The notes under the pieces: model-generated
What the model was told of the DNA's origin: nothing
The model's input: the letters and a program-made list of their open reading frames with translations, nothing else
Database searches by the model: none
Origin: DATCBF01 sp964401995
Lineage (GTDB): Bacteria; Actinomycetota; Thermoleophilia; Solirubrobacterales; 70-9
NCBI GenBank assembly: GCA_964401995.1
Contig: CAYOAP010000002.1
Coordinates: 124,001 to 188,000 of the forward strand
Direction of reading: 5' to 3'
DNA: 64,000 nucleotides
Shown here: one piece after another, positions 25,157-33,076 of the stretch
How the letters are laid out: every line of letters begins with the position of its first letter
How positions within the stretch are numbered: the stretch's first letter is position 1
Program-made: the position numbers and the translations under genes

Positions 25157-26248
25157 ATCAGCCGCCTGCTGATCACCGGTGGGGCCGGGTTTGTCGGCTC
25201 CAACCTCGCCGTCTCGCTTGCCGCGCGCCACCCCGATTGGGAGATCCTGGCGCTCGACAACCTCTACCGGCGCGGCTCGGCGCTGAACCTGCCGCGGCTG
25301 CAGGAGGCAGGGGTCGAGTTCGTCAAGGGCGATGTGCGCGAGCCGGGGGACCTGGAGCGGCTGCCGGAGATATCGGCTCTGATCGAGTGCTCGGCCGAGC
25401 CCTCGGTGATGAGCGGCGTCGACGGCGACACCGGCTACCTCGTCCACACCAACCTCACCGGCGCCTACAACTGCCTCGAGCTGGCCCGCCGTGATCGCGC
25501 CTTCGTCGTCTTTCTCTCGACCAGCCGCGTTTACCCGGTGCAGCCGCAGGTCGAGCTGAAGCTGGAGCAGGCGGAGACGCGGTTCGAGATCGCCGCCGAG
25601 CAGGCGGTGCCCGGGATCTCGCCCGCCGGGCTCTCCGAGCAGTTCCCGCTCAATGGGGCCCGCACTCTCTACGGCGCGACCAAGCTCGCCGCCGAGCTGC
25701 TGATCGAGGAGTACCGGGCCGGTCTCGGCGTGCCGGCGGTGATCGACCGCTGCGGCGTGATCGCCGGCCCCTGGCAGATGGGCAAGGTCGACCAGGGGGT
25801 CTTCACCCACTGGATGCTGGCCCATCATTTCGGCAACCCGCTCAGCTACATCGGCTTCGGCGGCGCGGGCAAGCAGGTGCGCGACCTGCTCCACGTCGAG
25901 GACCTGGTCGACCTGGTCGAGCGCCAGCTGCTCGACCAGGGAGCCTGGGACGGGCGCACGGTCAACGTCGGCGGCGGCCGCGAGTGCAGCCTCTCGCTGC
26001 TGGAGACGACCGAGATCTGCCGCCGCCTGACCGGCAACGAGGTGCCGATCACGCCGGTCGCTGAGACGCGGGCCGGCGACGTGCCGATATACCTTTCCGA
26101 TTGCGCGAAGCTCTATGGCCTTGACGAGTGGCGCCCGCGGCGCGGCGCCGAGCAGGTGCTCGCCGATATCCACGACTGGATCGCGGCGGACGAGGAGCGG
26201 ATTGCCGAGGCCCTCAACATCGACTCCTCCGCGGGGGGAAGGGAGTAG
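25157..26248 (+). CDS. SDR-family NAD-dependent nucleotide-sugar epimerase/dehydratase with non-standard start
   Basis: About 363 residues. RLLITGGAGFVGSNLAVSLA is the Rossmann N-terminus, but no ATG, GTG or TTG precedes it in frame. GGAGG at 25147-25151 lies 5 nt before an ATC codon at 25157, the likely but unusual start. A GTG at 25334 would delete the NAD-binding motif. ECSAEPSVM, STSRVYPV and LYGATKLAAELL (YxxxK) are intact. KQVRDLLHVEDLVDL and VNVGGGRECSLSL resemble CDP-sugar epimerases. The next gene follows after 6 nt. Substrate unknown. Confidence 0.82.
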   Translation: MSRLLITGGAGFVGSNLAVSLAARHPDWEILALDNLYRRGSALNLPRLQEAGVEFVKGDVREPGDLERLPEISALIECSAEPSVMSGVDGDTGYLVHTNLTGAYNCLELARRDRAFVVFLSTSRVYPVQPQVELKLEQAETRFEIAAEQAVPGISPAGLSEQFPLNGARTLYGATKLAAELLIEEYRAGLGVPAVIDRCGVIAGPWQMGKVDQGVFTHWMLAHHFGNPLSYIGFGGAGKQVRDLLHVEDLVDLVERQLLDQGAWDGRTVNVGGGRECSLSLLETTEICRRLTGNEVPITPVAETRAGDVPIYLSDCAKLYGLDEWRPRRGAEQVLADIHDWIAADEERIAEALNIDSSAGGRE

Positions 26249-26254
26249 AAACGA

Positions 26255-27328
26255 ATGCCGGTAGCGATCATCACGGGCGCTGGAGGGCTGATCGGCTCCG
26301 AGGCGGTCGGCCACTTCGTCGCCGAGGGCTTCGACGTCGTCGGCATCGAGAACGACATGCGGGCGCGCTTCTTCGGCCCCGAGTCCTCGACCTCGCACGT
26401 GACCGAGCGGCTGGTCGCCGAGCACCCCGAGTTCCACTGGGAGAACGCCGACATCCGCGACACTGAGGCGATCGAGCGAATCTTCGCCGCCCACGCTGGC
26501 CGGATCGAGCTGGTGATCCACACGGCGGCGCAGCCGTCCCACGACTGGGCCGCCAGCGAGCCGCAGACCGACTTCGGCGTCAACGCCAACGGCACCCTCA
26601 ACCTGCTCGAGGCCGCCCGCGCCCACTGCCCGGACACGCCTTTCGTCTTCTGCTCGACCAACAAGGTCTACGGCGACACGCCGAACCGGCTGCCGCTGGA
26701 GGATCTGGAGCTGCGGCTGGAGCTGCCCGAGTCCCACCCCTACTACAAGGGGATCGACACCTCGATGTCGATCGACGCGTCGACCCACTCGCTGTTCGGC
26801 GTCTCCAAGGCCGCCGCCGACCTCCTCGTCCAGGAGTACGGCCGCTACTTCGAGATGCCGACCGTCTGTTTCCGCGGCGGCTGCCTGACCGGGCCCCAGC
26901 ACGCCGGCGCGAAGCTGCACGGCTTCCTCGCCTACCTGATGAAGTGCACCGCCACCGGCACCGCTTACACCGTCTTCGGCTATGAGGGCAAGCAGGTCCG
27001 CGACAACATCCACAGCGCCGACCTGATCGCCGCATTCGCTGCCTTCCACAAGGCCCCGCGCCCAGCCGCCGTCTACAACATCGGCGGCGGCCGCCGCAGC
27101 AACTGCTCGATGCTGGAGGCGATCGCGATCTGCGAGCGGGTCGCCGGCCGCGAGCTGAGCTGGGAGATGGGCGAGGAGCCGCGGATCGGCGACCACCGCT
27201 GGTGGATCTCCGACCTGGCCCCGTTCGAAGCCGACTACCCGGAGTGGAAGCTGCGCTACGGGGTAGAGGACATCCTCAGTGAGATGTACGAGCAGAACCT
27301 GGAGCGGTGGACGGTGAACGCGGGATGA
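26255..27328 (+). CDS. SDR epimerase similar to CDP-paratose 2-epimerase group, catalytic Tyr replaced by Phe
   Basis: A 357-residue protein with TGAGGLIGSEA (NAD-binding), HTAAQPSHDWA, CSTNKVYGDTPNRLPLEDLE and GIDTSMSIDASTHSLFGVSK. Then come CFRGGCLTGPQHAGAKLHG, GYEGKQVRDNIHS and YNIGGGRRSNCSMLEA. These blocks match bacterial proteins annotated as CDP-paratose/CDP-tyvelose 2-epimerase-like. At the YxxxK position the sequence is FGVSK, with Phe instead of Tyr. It sits 6 nt after another epimerase and overlaps the next glycosyltransferase (ATGA). The sugar substrate is not established. Confidence 0.82.
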   Translation: MPVAIITGAGGLIGSEAVGHFVAEGFDVVGIENDMRARFFGPESSTSHVTERLVAEHPEFHWENADIRDTEAIERIFAAHAGRIELVIHTAAQPSHDWAASEPQTDFGVNANGTLNLLEAARAHCPDTPFVFCSTNKVYGDTPNRLPLEDLELRLELPESHPYYKGIDTSMSIDASTHSLFGVSKAAADLLVQEYGRYFEMPTVCFRGGCLTGPQHAGAKLHGFLAYLMKCTATGTAYTVFGYEGKQVRDNIHSADLIAAFAAFHKAPRPAAVYNIGGGRRSNCSMLEAIAICERVAGRELSWEMGEEPRIGDHRWWISDLAPFEADYPEWKLRYGVEDILSEMYEQNLERWTVNAG

Positions 27329-28089
27329 AGCTCTCGGTGGTGATGCCAGCCCAGAACGAGGAGGGCTCGGTCGGGGCGACGGTCGAAGGCGTGGTCGCGG
27401 CTCTGGAGCGGGAGGAGATCGACTACGAGGTCGTCGTCGTCGACGACGACAGCGAAGACTCGACAGCCGCCGTGGTCGAAGCGATTGGCAGCGCCAACCC
27501 GCGGGTGCGCTGCCACCGCTCCCATTACGAGCGCGGCTTTGGGATGGCGATCCGGGCCGGCCTCGACGTCTTCGAGGGCGACGCGGTGGCGATCGTGATG
27601 GCCGACGCCTCCGACGATCCCGAGGATCTGATCCGCTACCACCGGCTGCTCGAAGACGGCTGGGACTGCGCCTTCGGCTCGCGCTTCGTGCCCGGCGCCC
27701 AGATCCACGACTACCCGCGCCTGAAGCTGACGATCAACCGGCTCGCCAACTGGTTCATCCGCATCCTCTTCCGCCACCGCTACAACGACACCACCAACGC
27801 CTTCAAGGCCTACCGGCGCGAGGTGATCGAAACGATCTCGCCGCTGCTCTCCAAGCACTTCAACCTGACCGTCGAGATGCCGCTGAAGGCGATCGTCAGG
27901 GGCCACAGCTACGAGGTGATCCCGACCTCCTGGACCAACCGCACCAGCGGCGTGCCGAAGCTGGCGATGAAAGAGATGGGCAGCCGCTACCTCTTCATCG
28001 TGCTTTACGTCTGGCTGGAGAGCACGCTCAGCCGCGGCGATTACCGGGTGAGCAAAGCCGAGCGGCGCCAGGGCGCCGGCGCCCGCTAG
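27325..28089 (+). CDS. Glycosyltransferase family 2, polyprenyl-phosphate glycosyltransferase type
   Basis: A 254-residue protein from ATG 27325, overlapping the previous stop by 4 bp. MKLSVVMPAQNEEGSVGATV, YEVVVVDDDSEDSTAAVV, HYERGFGMAIRAGLDV, VIVMADASDDPED (the DxD position is DASDD) and FGSRFVPGAQIHDYP are DPM1-like. TNAFKAYRREVIETI and HFNLTVEMPLKAIVRGHSY match the second half of that family. There is no long C-terminal membrane segment. It completes an epimerase-epimerase-GT operon and may transfer the sugar those enzymes make. Confidence 0.88.
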   Translation: MKLSVVMPAQNEEGSVGATVEGVVAALEREEIDYEVVVVDDDSEDSTAAVVEAIGSANPRVRCHRSHYERGFGMAIRAGLDVFEGDAVAIVMADASDDPEDLIRYHRLLEDGWDCAFGSRFVPGAQIHDYPRLKLTINRLANWFIRILFRHRYNDTTNAFKAYRREVIETISPLLSKHFNLTVEMPLKAIVRGHSYEVIPTSWTNRTSGVPKLAMKEMGSRYLFIVLYVWLESTLSRGDYRVSKAERRQGAGAR

Positions 28090-28146
28090 CCGGCCTCCGC
28101 CCGCCCGCCCGCCCGAGCAGGCTGGCGAGGCGTCTGCGTCCCCAGC

Positions 28147-29127
28147 TCATGCGGTCTCGGCGCCGAGTCCGGCGAGCCAGGCGTGGGTGCGCGCGATGCC
28201 CGTCGCCAGTGGCGTTGGCGCGAACTCGATCAGCTGCCGCAGTCGGGCGATGTCGAGGACGATCCGATGGACTTCGAACCCGCGCGCCTCGTGCTGGGCG
28301 ACCTCGGCCTCGTGGCCGACCTGTTTCTCGACCAGGCTGAGCAGGTCGACCAGCGAGGTGCCGCTGCCGCTGCCGACGTTGAGGACCGCCCCCCCCTCGC
28401 GGCTGGGGAGCAGGGCGACTACCGCGCGGGCGACATCGCCGACATAAACGTAGTCGCGGACCGTCGTGCCGCCGCCGTAGAGGTCGATCGGGATCCCCCT
28501 CTCGGTCCGGTGCAGGAAAGTGACGATGGCGCCCTGGCCGCGCTCGGGGCGCTGGCGCTCGCCGTAAACCGTCGCGCAGCGGAGGATCCGCGCCGACAGC
28601 CCGTGCTCGCGGCGAGCACTCATCACCTCGGTCTCGCACTGGAGGTGCAGCCGCCCGTAGACGCCGAGCGGGCGGGTCTCGGCGTCCTCGTCGACCGGGA
28701 CCCGGTCGGGCTCGCCGTAGACGGTCCCGCCCGAGGAGAGGTAGATCAGGGAGACGTGGGGGCGTGGGCGCAGCGCCTCGAGCAGCGCCCGGACGGGGGA
28801 GAGGGTGAGCCGCGTGTCGAGCTCGGGGTCTAGCTCGGAGGCCGCCGGCAGCAGTCCGCCGGCGCTGAAGACGACGCGGTCGATGCCGTCGAGGGCGGCG
28901 GCCAGGATCTCTGGGTCGGCGGCATCGCCTACCCGAAGGTGGCCCTTGGGCAGCAGCGCGGCGACCGACTCGTCCGGGGGCGAGCGGGTCAGCACCACCG
29001 GCGGCGCGGCGCCCGCCGCGATCTCCTCGACGATCCGTGAGCCGATGAATCCGCAGCCGATGACGAGAGTTCGCGGCTCCTGCTCTCCACTGGCCGCGCG
29101 ACCCTGCCGAGTGGACGCCCCTTGCAC
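28147..29127 (-). CDS. SDR-family nucleotide-sugar epimerase-like protein with YxxxH
   Basis: A 326-residue protein from GTG 29127. TLVIGCGFIGSRIVEEI is the nucleotide-binding start, with GCGFIG for GxxGxxG. VVFSAGGLLPAAS, IYLSSGGTVYGEPDRVPVDE and LGVYGRLHLQCETEV follow. TTVRDYVYVGDVARAVVALL and LNVGSGSGTSLVDLLSLVEK are typical of UDP-glucose-4-epimerase relatives. The expected YxxxK reads YGRLH, so the catalytic Lys is His. Either activity is lost or a non-redox binding role evolved. It is convergent with the GT2 gene and divergent from the next. Confidence 0.82.
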   Translation of the reverse strand: MQGASTRQGRAASGEQEPRTLVIGCGFIGSRIVEEIAAGAAPPVVLTRSPPDESVAALLPKGHLRVGDAADPEILAAALDGIDRVVFSAGGLLPAASELDPELDTRLTLSPVRALLEALRPRPHVSLIYLSSGGTVYGEPDRVPVDEDAETRPLGVYGRLHLQCETEVMSARREHGLSARILRCATVYGERQRPERGQGAIVTFLHRTERGIPIDLYGGGTTVRDYVYVGDVARAVVALLPSREGGAVLNVGSGSGTSLVDLLSLVEKQVGHEAEVAQHEARGFEVHRIVLDIARLRQLIEFAPTPLATGIARTHAWLAGLGAETA

Positions 29128-29155
29128 CCGGGCGAGGATAGCGATTGACCTGCCC

Positions 29156-29161
29156 TAATAT
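29156..29161 (+). promoter_or_regulatory. Candidate -10 box (TAATAT)
   Basis: TAATAT ends 7 nt before ATG 29169 in a 41-bp divergent gap, with no Shine-Dalgarno between. It is a strong -10 match in very GC-rich DNA and suggests a leaderless transcript. Confidence 0.42.
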
Positions 29162-29168
29162 CGCGCCT

Positions 29169-30104
29169 ATGGCCAGCCCAGTGCGAACGCTCCTGCGCCG
29201 CGTCGCCAACAAGCTGGCGGCCCCGTACGTCGGCGAGCTGAGCACCAGGATCGACCAGATGCGGGCCGAGATCCGCGATCTGACGATCATGCGGTCCGAC
29301 GTCGAGCTCGGCGAACTGCGGCGGATGCAGCTGATGCTGCGACACCTCGACGACGAAGCGACCGAGAACCGCCGCCGCCTCTACGAGCTGCGCTCGAGCG
29401 AGGAGTACGAGTTGGCCTTCTCCGAACCGGAGCCGCTGGTCTCCTTCATCGTTCCGACCCACACCCGCTTCGAGGCCCTCCGCGACGTCTCCCTGCCCTC
29501 GATCCTCGGCCAGACCCACGCCAACGTCGAGGTGTTGGTGATTGGCGACTGCTCGCCGCCGGAGACCGCCGAGGCGATCGCCGCGATCGGCGATCCGCGG
29601 GTCCGCTACTACAACCGCACAGTCCGTGGCCCCTATCCCGAGGACAAGAGCGTGCGCTGGTACATGCTCGGCTCGCCGCCCTTCAACGATGCTCTTTCGC
29701 TCTTACGGGGCCGCTGGGTTGCCGCGATGGGAGACGATGACGCGGTGCGGCCCGAGTTCGTCGAGCGAGTCCTCGCAGCGGCGCAGGAGGGGCGATACGA
29801 GAACTGCTACGGCCGCCTCCGGGTCAACTACCGCGGCGGCGACGTCTTCGAGCTTGGCAGCTTCCCACCCAAGAAGGGCGAATTCTTAACTCAGGCCGCG
29901 CTTTACCACTCCGGCTTGCGCTACTTCCAGATGAGCCTGGCGGACCCACTGTTCCAGGAGCCGAACGACTGGTCGCTGTGCCGGCGGATGATGGACGCGG
30001 GGGTGCGATTCGGGATGATCGACGCCGTGGTCTGTGACAAGCACGAGAGCAGGTACGAGTCGCATTCGGACTGGGGCGTGCATGGCATCCCCCAGGTGGA
30101 TTAG
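29169..30104 (+). CDS. Glycosyltransferase family 2
   Basis: A 311-residue protein from ATG 29169. The first 90 residues are charged and helical (IDQMRAEIRDLTIMRSDVEL), perhaps a coiled-coil. The GT-A domain follows: VSFIVPTHTRFEALRDVSLP, ILGQTHANVEVLVIGDCSPP, GRWVAAMGDDDAVRP (DDD metal site) and ECY-like ENCYGRLRVNY. DWSLCRRMMDAGVRFGMID closes the domain. It is the first gene of a plus-strand group continuing into the aminosugar genes. Confidence 0.83.
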   Translation: MASPVRTLLRRVANKLAAPYVGELSTRIDQMRAEIRDLTIMRSDVELGELRRMQLMLRHLDDEATENRRRLYELRSSEEYELAFSEPEPLVSFIVPTHTRFEALRDVSLPSILGQTHANVEVLVIGDCSPPETAEAIAAIGDPRVRYYNRTVRGPYPEDKSVRWYMLGSPPFNDALSLLRGRWVAAMGDDDAVRPEFVERVLAAAQEGRYENCYGRLRVNYRGGDVFELGSFPPKKGEFLTQAALYHSGLRYFQMSLADPLFQEPNDWSLCRRMMDAGVRFGMIDAVVCDKHESRYESHSDWGVHGIPQVD

Positions 30105-30129
30105 CGGCCAGCGATTGGGACCGCAGCCG

Positions 30130-31230
30130 ATGAGAAAGATGAAGATCCCGTTCATGGATCTTGCTGCCACGCAGGCCGAGATCGGTCCTGCACTGAACTC
30201 GGCGCTGACGCGGGTCGCCGAGAGCGGTTGGTACCTGCTCGGCCCCGAGCTAGAGGCCTTCGAGCAGGAATTTGCCGCTTACTGTGGGACGCGTCATTGC
30301 GTCGGGGTAGGAAGCGGTCTGAGCGCGATCGAGTTGGCGCTTCGGGCGGCCGGCATCGGTCCCGGCGACGAGGTGCTCGTTCCTGCCTACACCTGGATCG
30401 CGACCTGGCTCGCGGTATCCGCCACCGGCGCGAAGCCCGTTCCCGTCGACGTTGATGCGTCGACCTTCAACCTCGATGCGCAACTTATCCCGGCGGCACT
30501 CACCGCCCGGACCGCGGCGATTGTCCCGGTGCATCTGCGCGGAGAGCCGGCCGACATGGATCCCATTGGCCACCTCGCGCGCAGCCACGGGCTGGCCGTC
30601 ATCGAGGATGCGGCACAGGCCCACGGAGCGAGGCACAGGGGCCGACGCGTCGGCGGGCTCGGCAACGCCGGCGCCTTCTCTTTCTACCCTTCGAAGAACC
30701 TCGGAGCGTTCGGCGACGGAGGGGCAGTGACGACCGATGACGATGAGCTTGCCGCGAAGGTTCGCTTGCTGCGCAACTACGGAATGAAGAACCGCTACGA
30801 GATCGAGACGGCGGGGGTGAACTCTCGACTAGCCGAGATCCAGGCGGCTGTGCTGCGCGTCAAGCTGGAGTATCTCGACGGCTGGAACGCGCGGCGGTCG
30901 GAGATCGCCGCGCGGTACCGTCAGGCCTTCGAGAGCGACGACTCGACCACGCTGCCGCTCGCGCCGTCCTGGGCAGACCCTGTCTGGCATCTCTTCGTGA
31001 TCAACCGGGCGGATCGCGACCGCTGTGTCGAGAGGCTCCGGAGGCGCGGTGTCGAGACGCTGATCCACTACCCGCTCCTTCCCCATCTCGCCCCGCCCTA
31101 CCGTGACCTCGGCTGGGGGCGCGGTAGCTTCCCGGTTGCGGAGTCTCTCGCCGATTCGGTTCTCAGCCTGCCGATGTTCCCGCAGCTCGATCCCGATCTG
31201 TGCGGGGCGATTGCCGCTCTGGTCGGGTAA
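30130..31230 (+). CDS. DegT/DnrJ/EryC1/StrS aminotransferase, dTDP-3-keto-6-deoxyhexose type
   Basis: A 366-residue protein from ATG 30130. KIPFMDLAATQAEIGPAL, ESGWYLLGPELEAFEQEFA, YCGTRHCVGVGSGLSAIELA, EVLVPAYTWIATWLAVSATG and VIEDAAQAHGARHRG cover the fold. The PLP lysine is Lys189 in FYPSKNLGAFGDGGAV. Together with the neighbouring FdtA/QdtA-type isomerase and hexapeptide acyltransferase, it resembles FdtB/QdtB, which aminates C3 of a dTDP-3-keto-6-deoxyhexose using PLP and glutamate. It ends 6 nt before the convergent isomerase gene. Confidence 0.9.
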   Translation: MRKMKIPFMDLAATQAEIGPALNSALTRVAESGWYLLGPELEAFEQEFAAYCGTRHCVGVGSGLSAIELALRAAGIGPGDEVLVPAYTWIATWLAVSATGAKPVPVDVDASTFNLDAQLIPAALTARTAAIVPVHLRGEPADMDPIGHLARSHGLAVIEDAAQAHGARHRGRRVGGLGNAGAFSFYPSKNLGAFGDGGAVTTDDDELAAKVRLLRNYGMKNRYEIETAGVNSRLAEIQAAVLRVKLEYLDGWNARRSEIAARYRQAFESDDSTTLPLAPSWADPVWHLFVINRADRDRCVERLRRRGVETLIHYPLLPHLAPPYRDLGWGRGSFPVAESLADSVLSLPMFPQLDPDLCGAIAALVG

Positions 31231-31236
31231 GCCGGC

Positions 31237-31650
31237 TCAGTCGTCGGACCGGACGACGTTCTCGAAGTCGGCGTAGTCGCGGATGTAATCGTCCTCTTCG
31301 TAGTAGTCGGAGGCGAGCACCATGCAGACCGAGCCGGAGGAGAAGTCGAGCAACTCGCGCCAGATCATCGGAGGCAGGTAGAGGCCGACGTAGGAGCGGT
31401 TGAGCCTGAAGCTCGCCCGCTCCGACCCGTCGTCGACGACGACCTCGAAGCTGCCCGACATGGCCACAAGCAGCTCCTCGCAGGCCCGGTGGGCGTGACC
31501 GCCCCGGGTCGCCCCGCCGGGCACGTCATAGGTGTGGTAAACGCGGGATATCTCGAAGGGAACGTGCCGTTTCTGCTCGATGAAAGTGAGATTTCCCTGC
31601 GGATCATGAATGACCGGCAGCTCTACGAGGTGGCAGTTCTCGACGCCCAA
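31237..31650 (-). CDS. FdtA/QdtA-family cupin, dTDP-4-keto-6-deoxyglucose 3,4-ketoisomerase
   Basis: About 137 residues from TTG 31650. GVENCHLVELPVIHDPQGNL and FIEQKRHVPFEISRVYHTYD open the domain. GGHAHRACEELLVAMSGSFE carries the catalytic HAHR, and SYVGLYLPPMIWRELLDFSS and VLASDYYEEDDYIRDYADF follow. This is a single-domain FdtA/QdtA-type cupin. These enzymes shift the keto group from C4 to C3; whether the product is the galacto or gluco epimer cannot be told here. Its 5' end faces the acyltransferase start 46 nt away, so the two are divergent. Confidence 0.88.
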   Translation of the reverse strand: MGVENCHLVELPVIHDPQGNLTFIEQKRHVPFEISRVYHTYDVPGGATRGGHAHRACEELLVAMSGSFEVVVDDGSERASFRLNRSYVGLYLPPMIWRELLDFSSGSVCMVLASDYYEEDDYIRDYADFENVVRSDD

Positions 31651-31682
31651 GAGGACGCGGACCCTACCAGCGCTTTGGGCGC

Positions 31683-31688
31683 TACGAT
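31683..31688 (+). promoter_or_regulatory. Candidate -10 box (TACGAT) for the hexapeptide acyltransferase
   Basis: TACGAT ends 8 nt before ATG 31697 within the 46-bp divergent gap; no Shine-Dalgarno sequence is seen. Confidence 0.3.
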
Positions 31689-31696
31689 CGCCCGAG

Positions 31697-32416
31697 ATGC
31701 CGTCGATCCACCCCACCGCCAGCATAGAAACCGAGGCGATCGGCGCTGGTGTCTCGATCGCGGAGTTCGTCGTGATTCGCCCCGGCAGTGAGATCGGAGA
31801 CGGGGTCACGATCCATCCCCACGTGGTGATCGGTCCCGATGTCAAGCTTGGAAGAGAGATCGAGATTTTGCCCGGAACTTACATAGGCAGGGAACCCCGA
31901 GCCGCGGGAGCGGTCGCACGCGAGCCGGTCTTCCGGCAGCGGGTGACGATCGGCTCGGGCTGCGCGATCGGCGCCAACGCGGTGATCTACTGCGACGTCG
32001 AGATCGGTGAGGACAACCTGATCGGGGACGGCGCTTCGCTGCGAGAGCTGTGCCGGCTTGGTGTCGGCAATGTCGTCGGACGCGGGGTGACCCTGGATAC
32101 CGGGGTGACGATCGGCGAAGGGACCAGGATCATGGACAAGGCGCATCTGACCGGTGGGATGGCGGTGGGGAATGGAGTCTTCATCTCGACCCTGGTCAGT
32201 TCGACCAACGACAACTCCTTTGGCAGGGAGGGATACATAAGGGATGAGGTCCGAGGCCCGACGGTCGAAGACGGCGCGATGATCGGCGGCGGAGCATCTC
32301 TTCTTCCGGGCGTTGTCGTCGGCCAACGGGCGGTCGTCGCCGCCGGGGCTGTGGTGACGAGGGACGTCGCCCCCGGCGTAGTGGTGGTCGGGGTCCCCGC
32401 CCGCCCGGTCGCCTAG
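31697..32416 (+). CDS. Left-handed beta-helix (hexapeptide) acyltransferase, FdtC/QdtC-like
   Basis: A 239-residue protein beginning MPSIHPTASIETEAIGAGV. It is built from isoleucine-patch hexapeptide repeats (IGDGVT, IGPDVK, IGSGCA, IGANAV, IGEDNL, IGEGTR, IGGGAS), with a C-terminal GVPARPVA. The loop VFISTLVSSTNDNSFGREGY resembles the substrate region of dTDP-aminosugar N-acyltransferases. With the adjacent isomerase and aminotransferase it is likely to acylate the 3-amino group of dTDP-Fuc3N or dTDP-Qui3N. The acyl donor cannot be told. It is convergent with the next minus-strand gene. Confidence 0.82.
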   Translation: MPSIHPTASIETEAIGAGVSIAEFVVIRPGSEIGDGVTIHPHVVIGPDVKLGREIEILPGTYIGREPRAAGAVAREPVFRQRVTIGSGCAIGANAVIYCDVEIGEDNLIGDGASLRELCRLGVGNVVGRGVTLDTGVTIGEGTRIMDKAHLTGGMAVGNGVFISTLVSSTNDNSFGREGYIRDEVRGPTVEDGAMIGGGASLLPGVVVGQRAVVAAGAVVTRDVAPGVVVVGVPARPVA

Positions 32417-32431
32417 CGCTCGGTGGACCGT

Positions 32432-33076
32432 CTACTTCTGGCCGATGACCAGGAACTGCTTGCCGAGCAGGCGCCAGGCGGCGGGCGTGCGCAGGTAGAG
32501 GTTCGTCAGCTTCGGCGAGGGGGGGAGGATTCCGCGGAAGGAGTAGGGCAGGTAGCGCGGGATCGTCCGCTCGATCTCGAAGCCCGCGGCGTAGAGGTGC
32601 TCGCCGATCGCGACGTGGGTGAGGGCGACGTAGTGGTCGGCGCAGTCCCAGTACTCGTCGGAGCAGTAACGATAGTTCGGGCCCATGATCGCGATCCGGC
32701 CGCCCTTCTCCATCACCCCGTGCATCTTTTCGAGGAAGGCGGCGATCGCCTCCTGGTCGTAGAGGTGCTCGAGGAAGTTGGAGACGTAGATGCCGTCGAA
32801 GTGGTTCGCGGGCAGCTCGGCGTCCATGATCGGCGAGGTGATCACCTTCGTGTCGGGCTTGTGGGCGGCCTCTTCGTAGCTGACCGCGTCCACCGCCCAG
32901 GTCTCCTTCGCCGGCACGGCGCCGATGAACTCGCCGCGCCCGGCCGCCGGGTCGAGGACCTTCTGGGGCTTGCCCATCAGGCCGTGGACGTGGGGGCCGA
33001 TCTCCTTCCAGACGGCGATCCGCCCGTCCTGATCGATGTCCCGGAAGCGGTAGGTGTAGAGGCGCTCGTAGTTCAT
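32432..33076 (-). CDS. Class I SAM-dependent methyltransferase
   Basis: A 214-residue protein. QKVLDPAAGRGEFIGAVPAK is motif I, DAVSYEEA motif II, FDGIYVSNFLEHLYDQEAI motif IV, and VMEKGGRIAIMGPNYRYCSD the post-IV strand. LGKQFLVIGQK is the last strand. This type is common in glycan loci; the target is probably a sugar hydroxyl, but could be a small molecule. It is the last gene of the minus-strand block, overlapping the GT4 stop by 4 bp (ATGA). Confidence 0.82.
   Translation of the reverse strand: MNYERLYTYRFRDIDQDGRIAVWKEIGPHVHGLMGKPQKVLDPAAGRGEFIGAVPAKETWAVDAVSYEEAAHKPDTKVITSPIMDAELPANHFDGIYVSNFLEHLYDQEAIAAFLEKMHGVMEKGGRIAIMGPNYRYCSDEYWDCADHYVALTHVAIGEHLYAAGFEIERTIPRYLPYSFRGILPPSPKLTNLYLRTPAAWRLLGKQFLVIGQK

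Noticed and set aside
25113..25172. GTG at 25113 as start of the epimerase with a frameshift
   Set aside because: That frame ends at a stop after about 19 codons and lacks the Rossmann N-terminus; the conserved frame has its own ribosome-binding site.
28090..28146. CCGC-rich tandem stretch between convergent genes as a terminator
   Set aside because: Short GC-rich repeat without a clear symmetrical stem.
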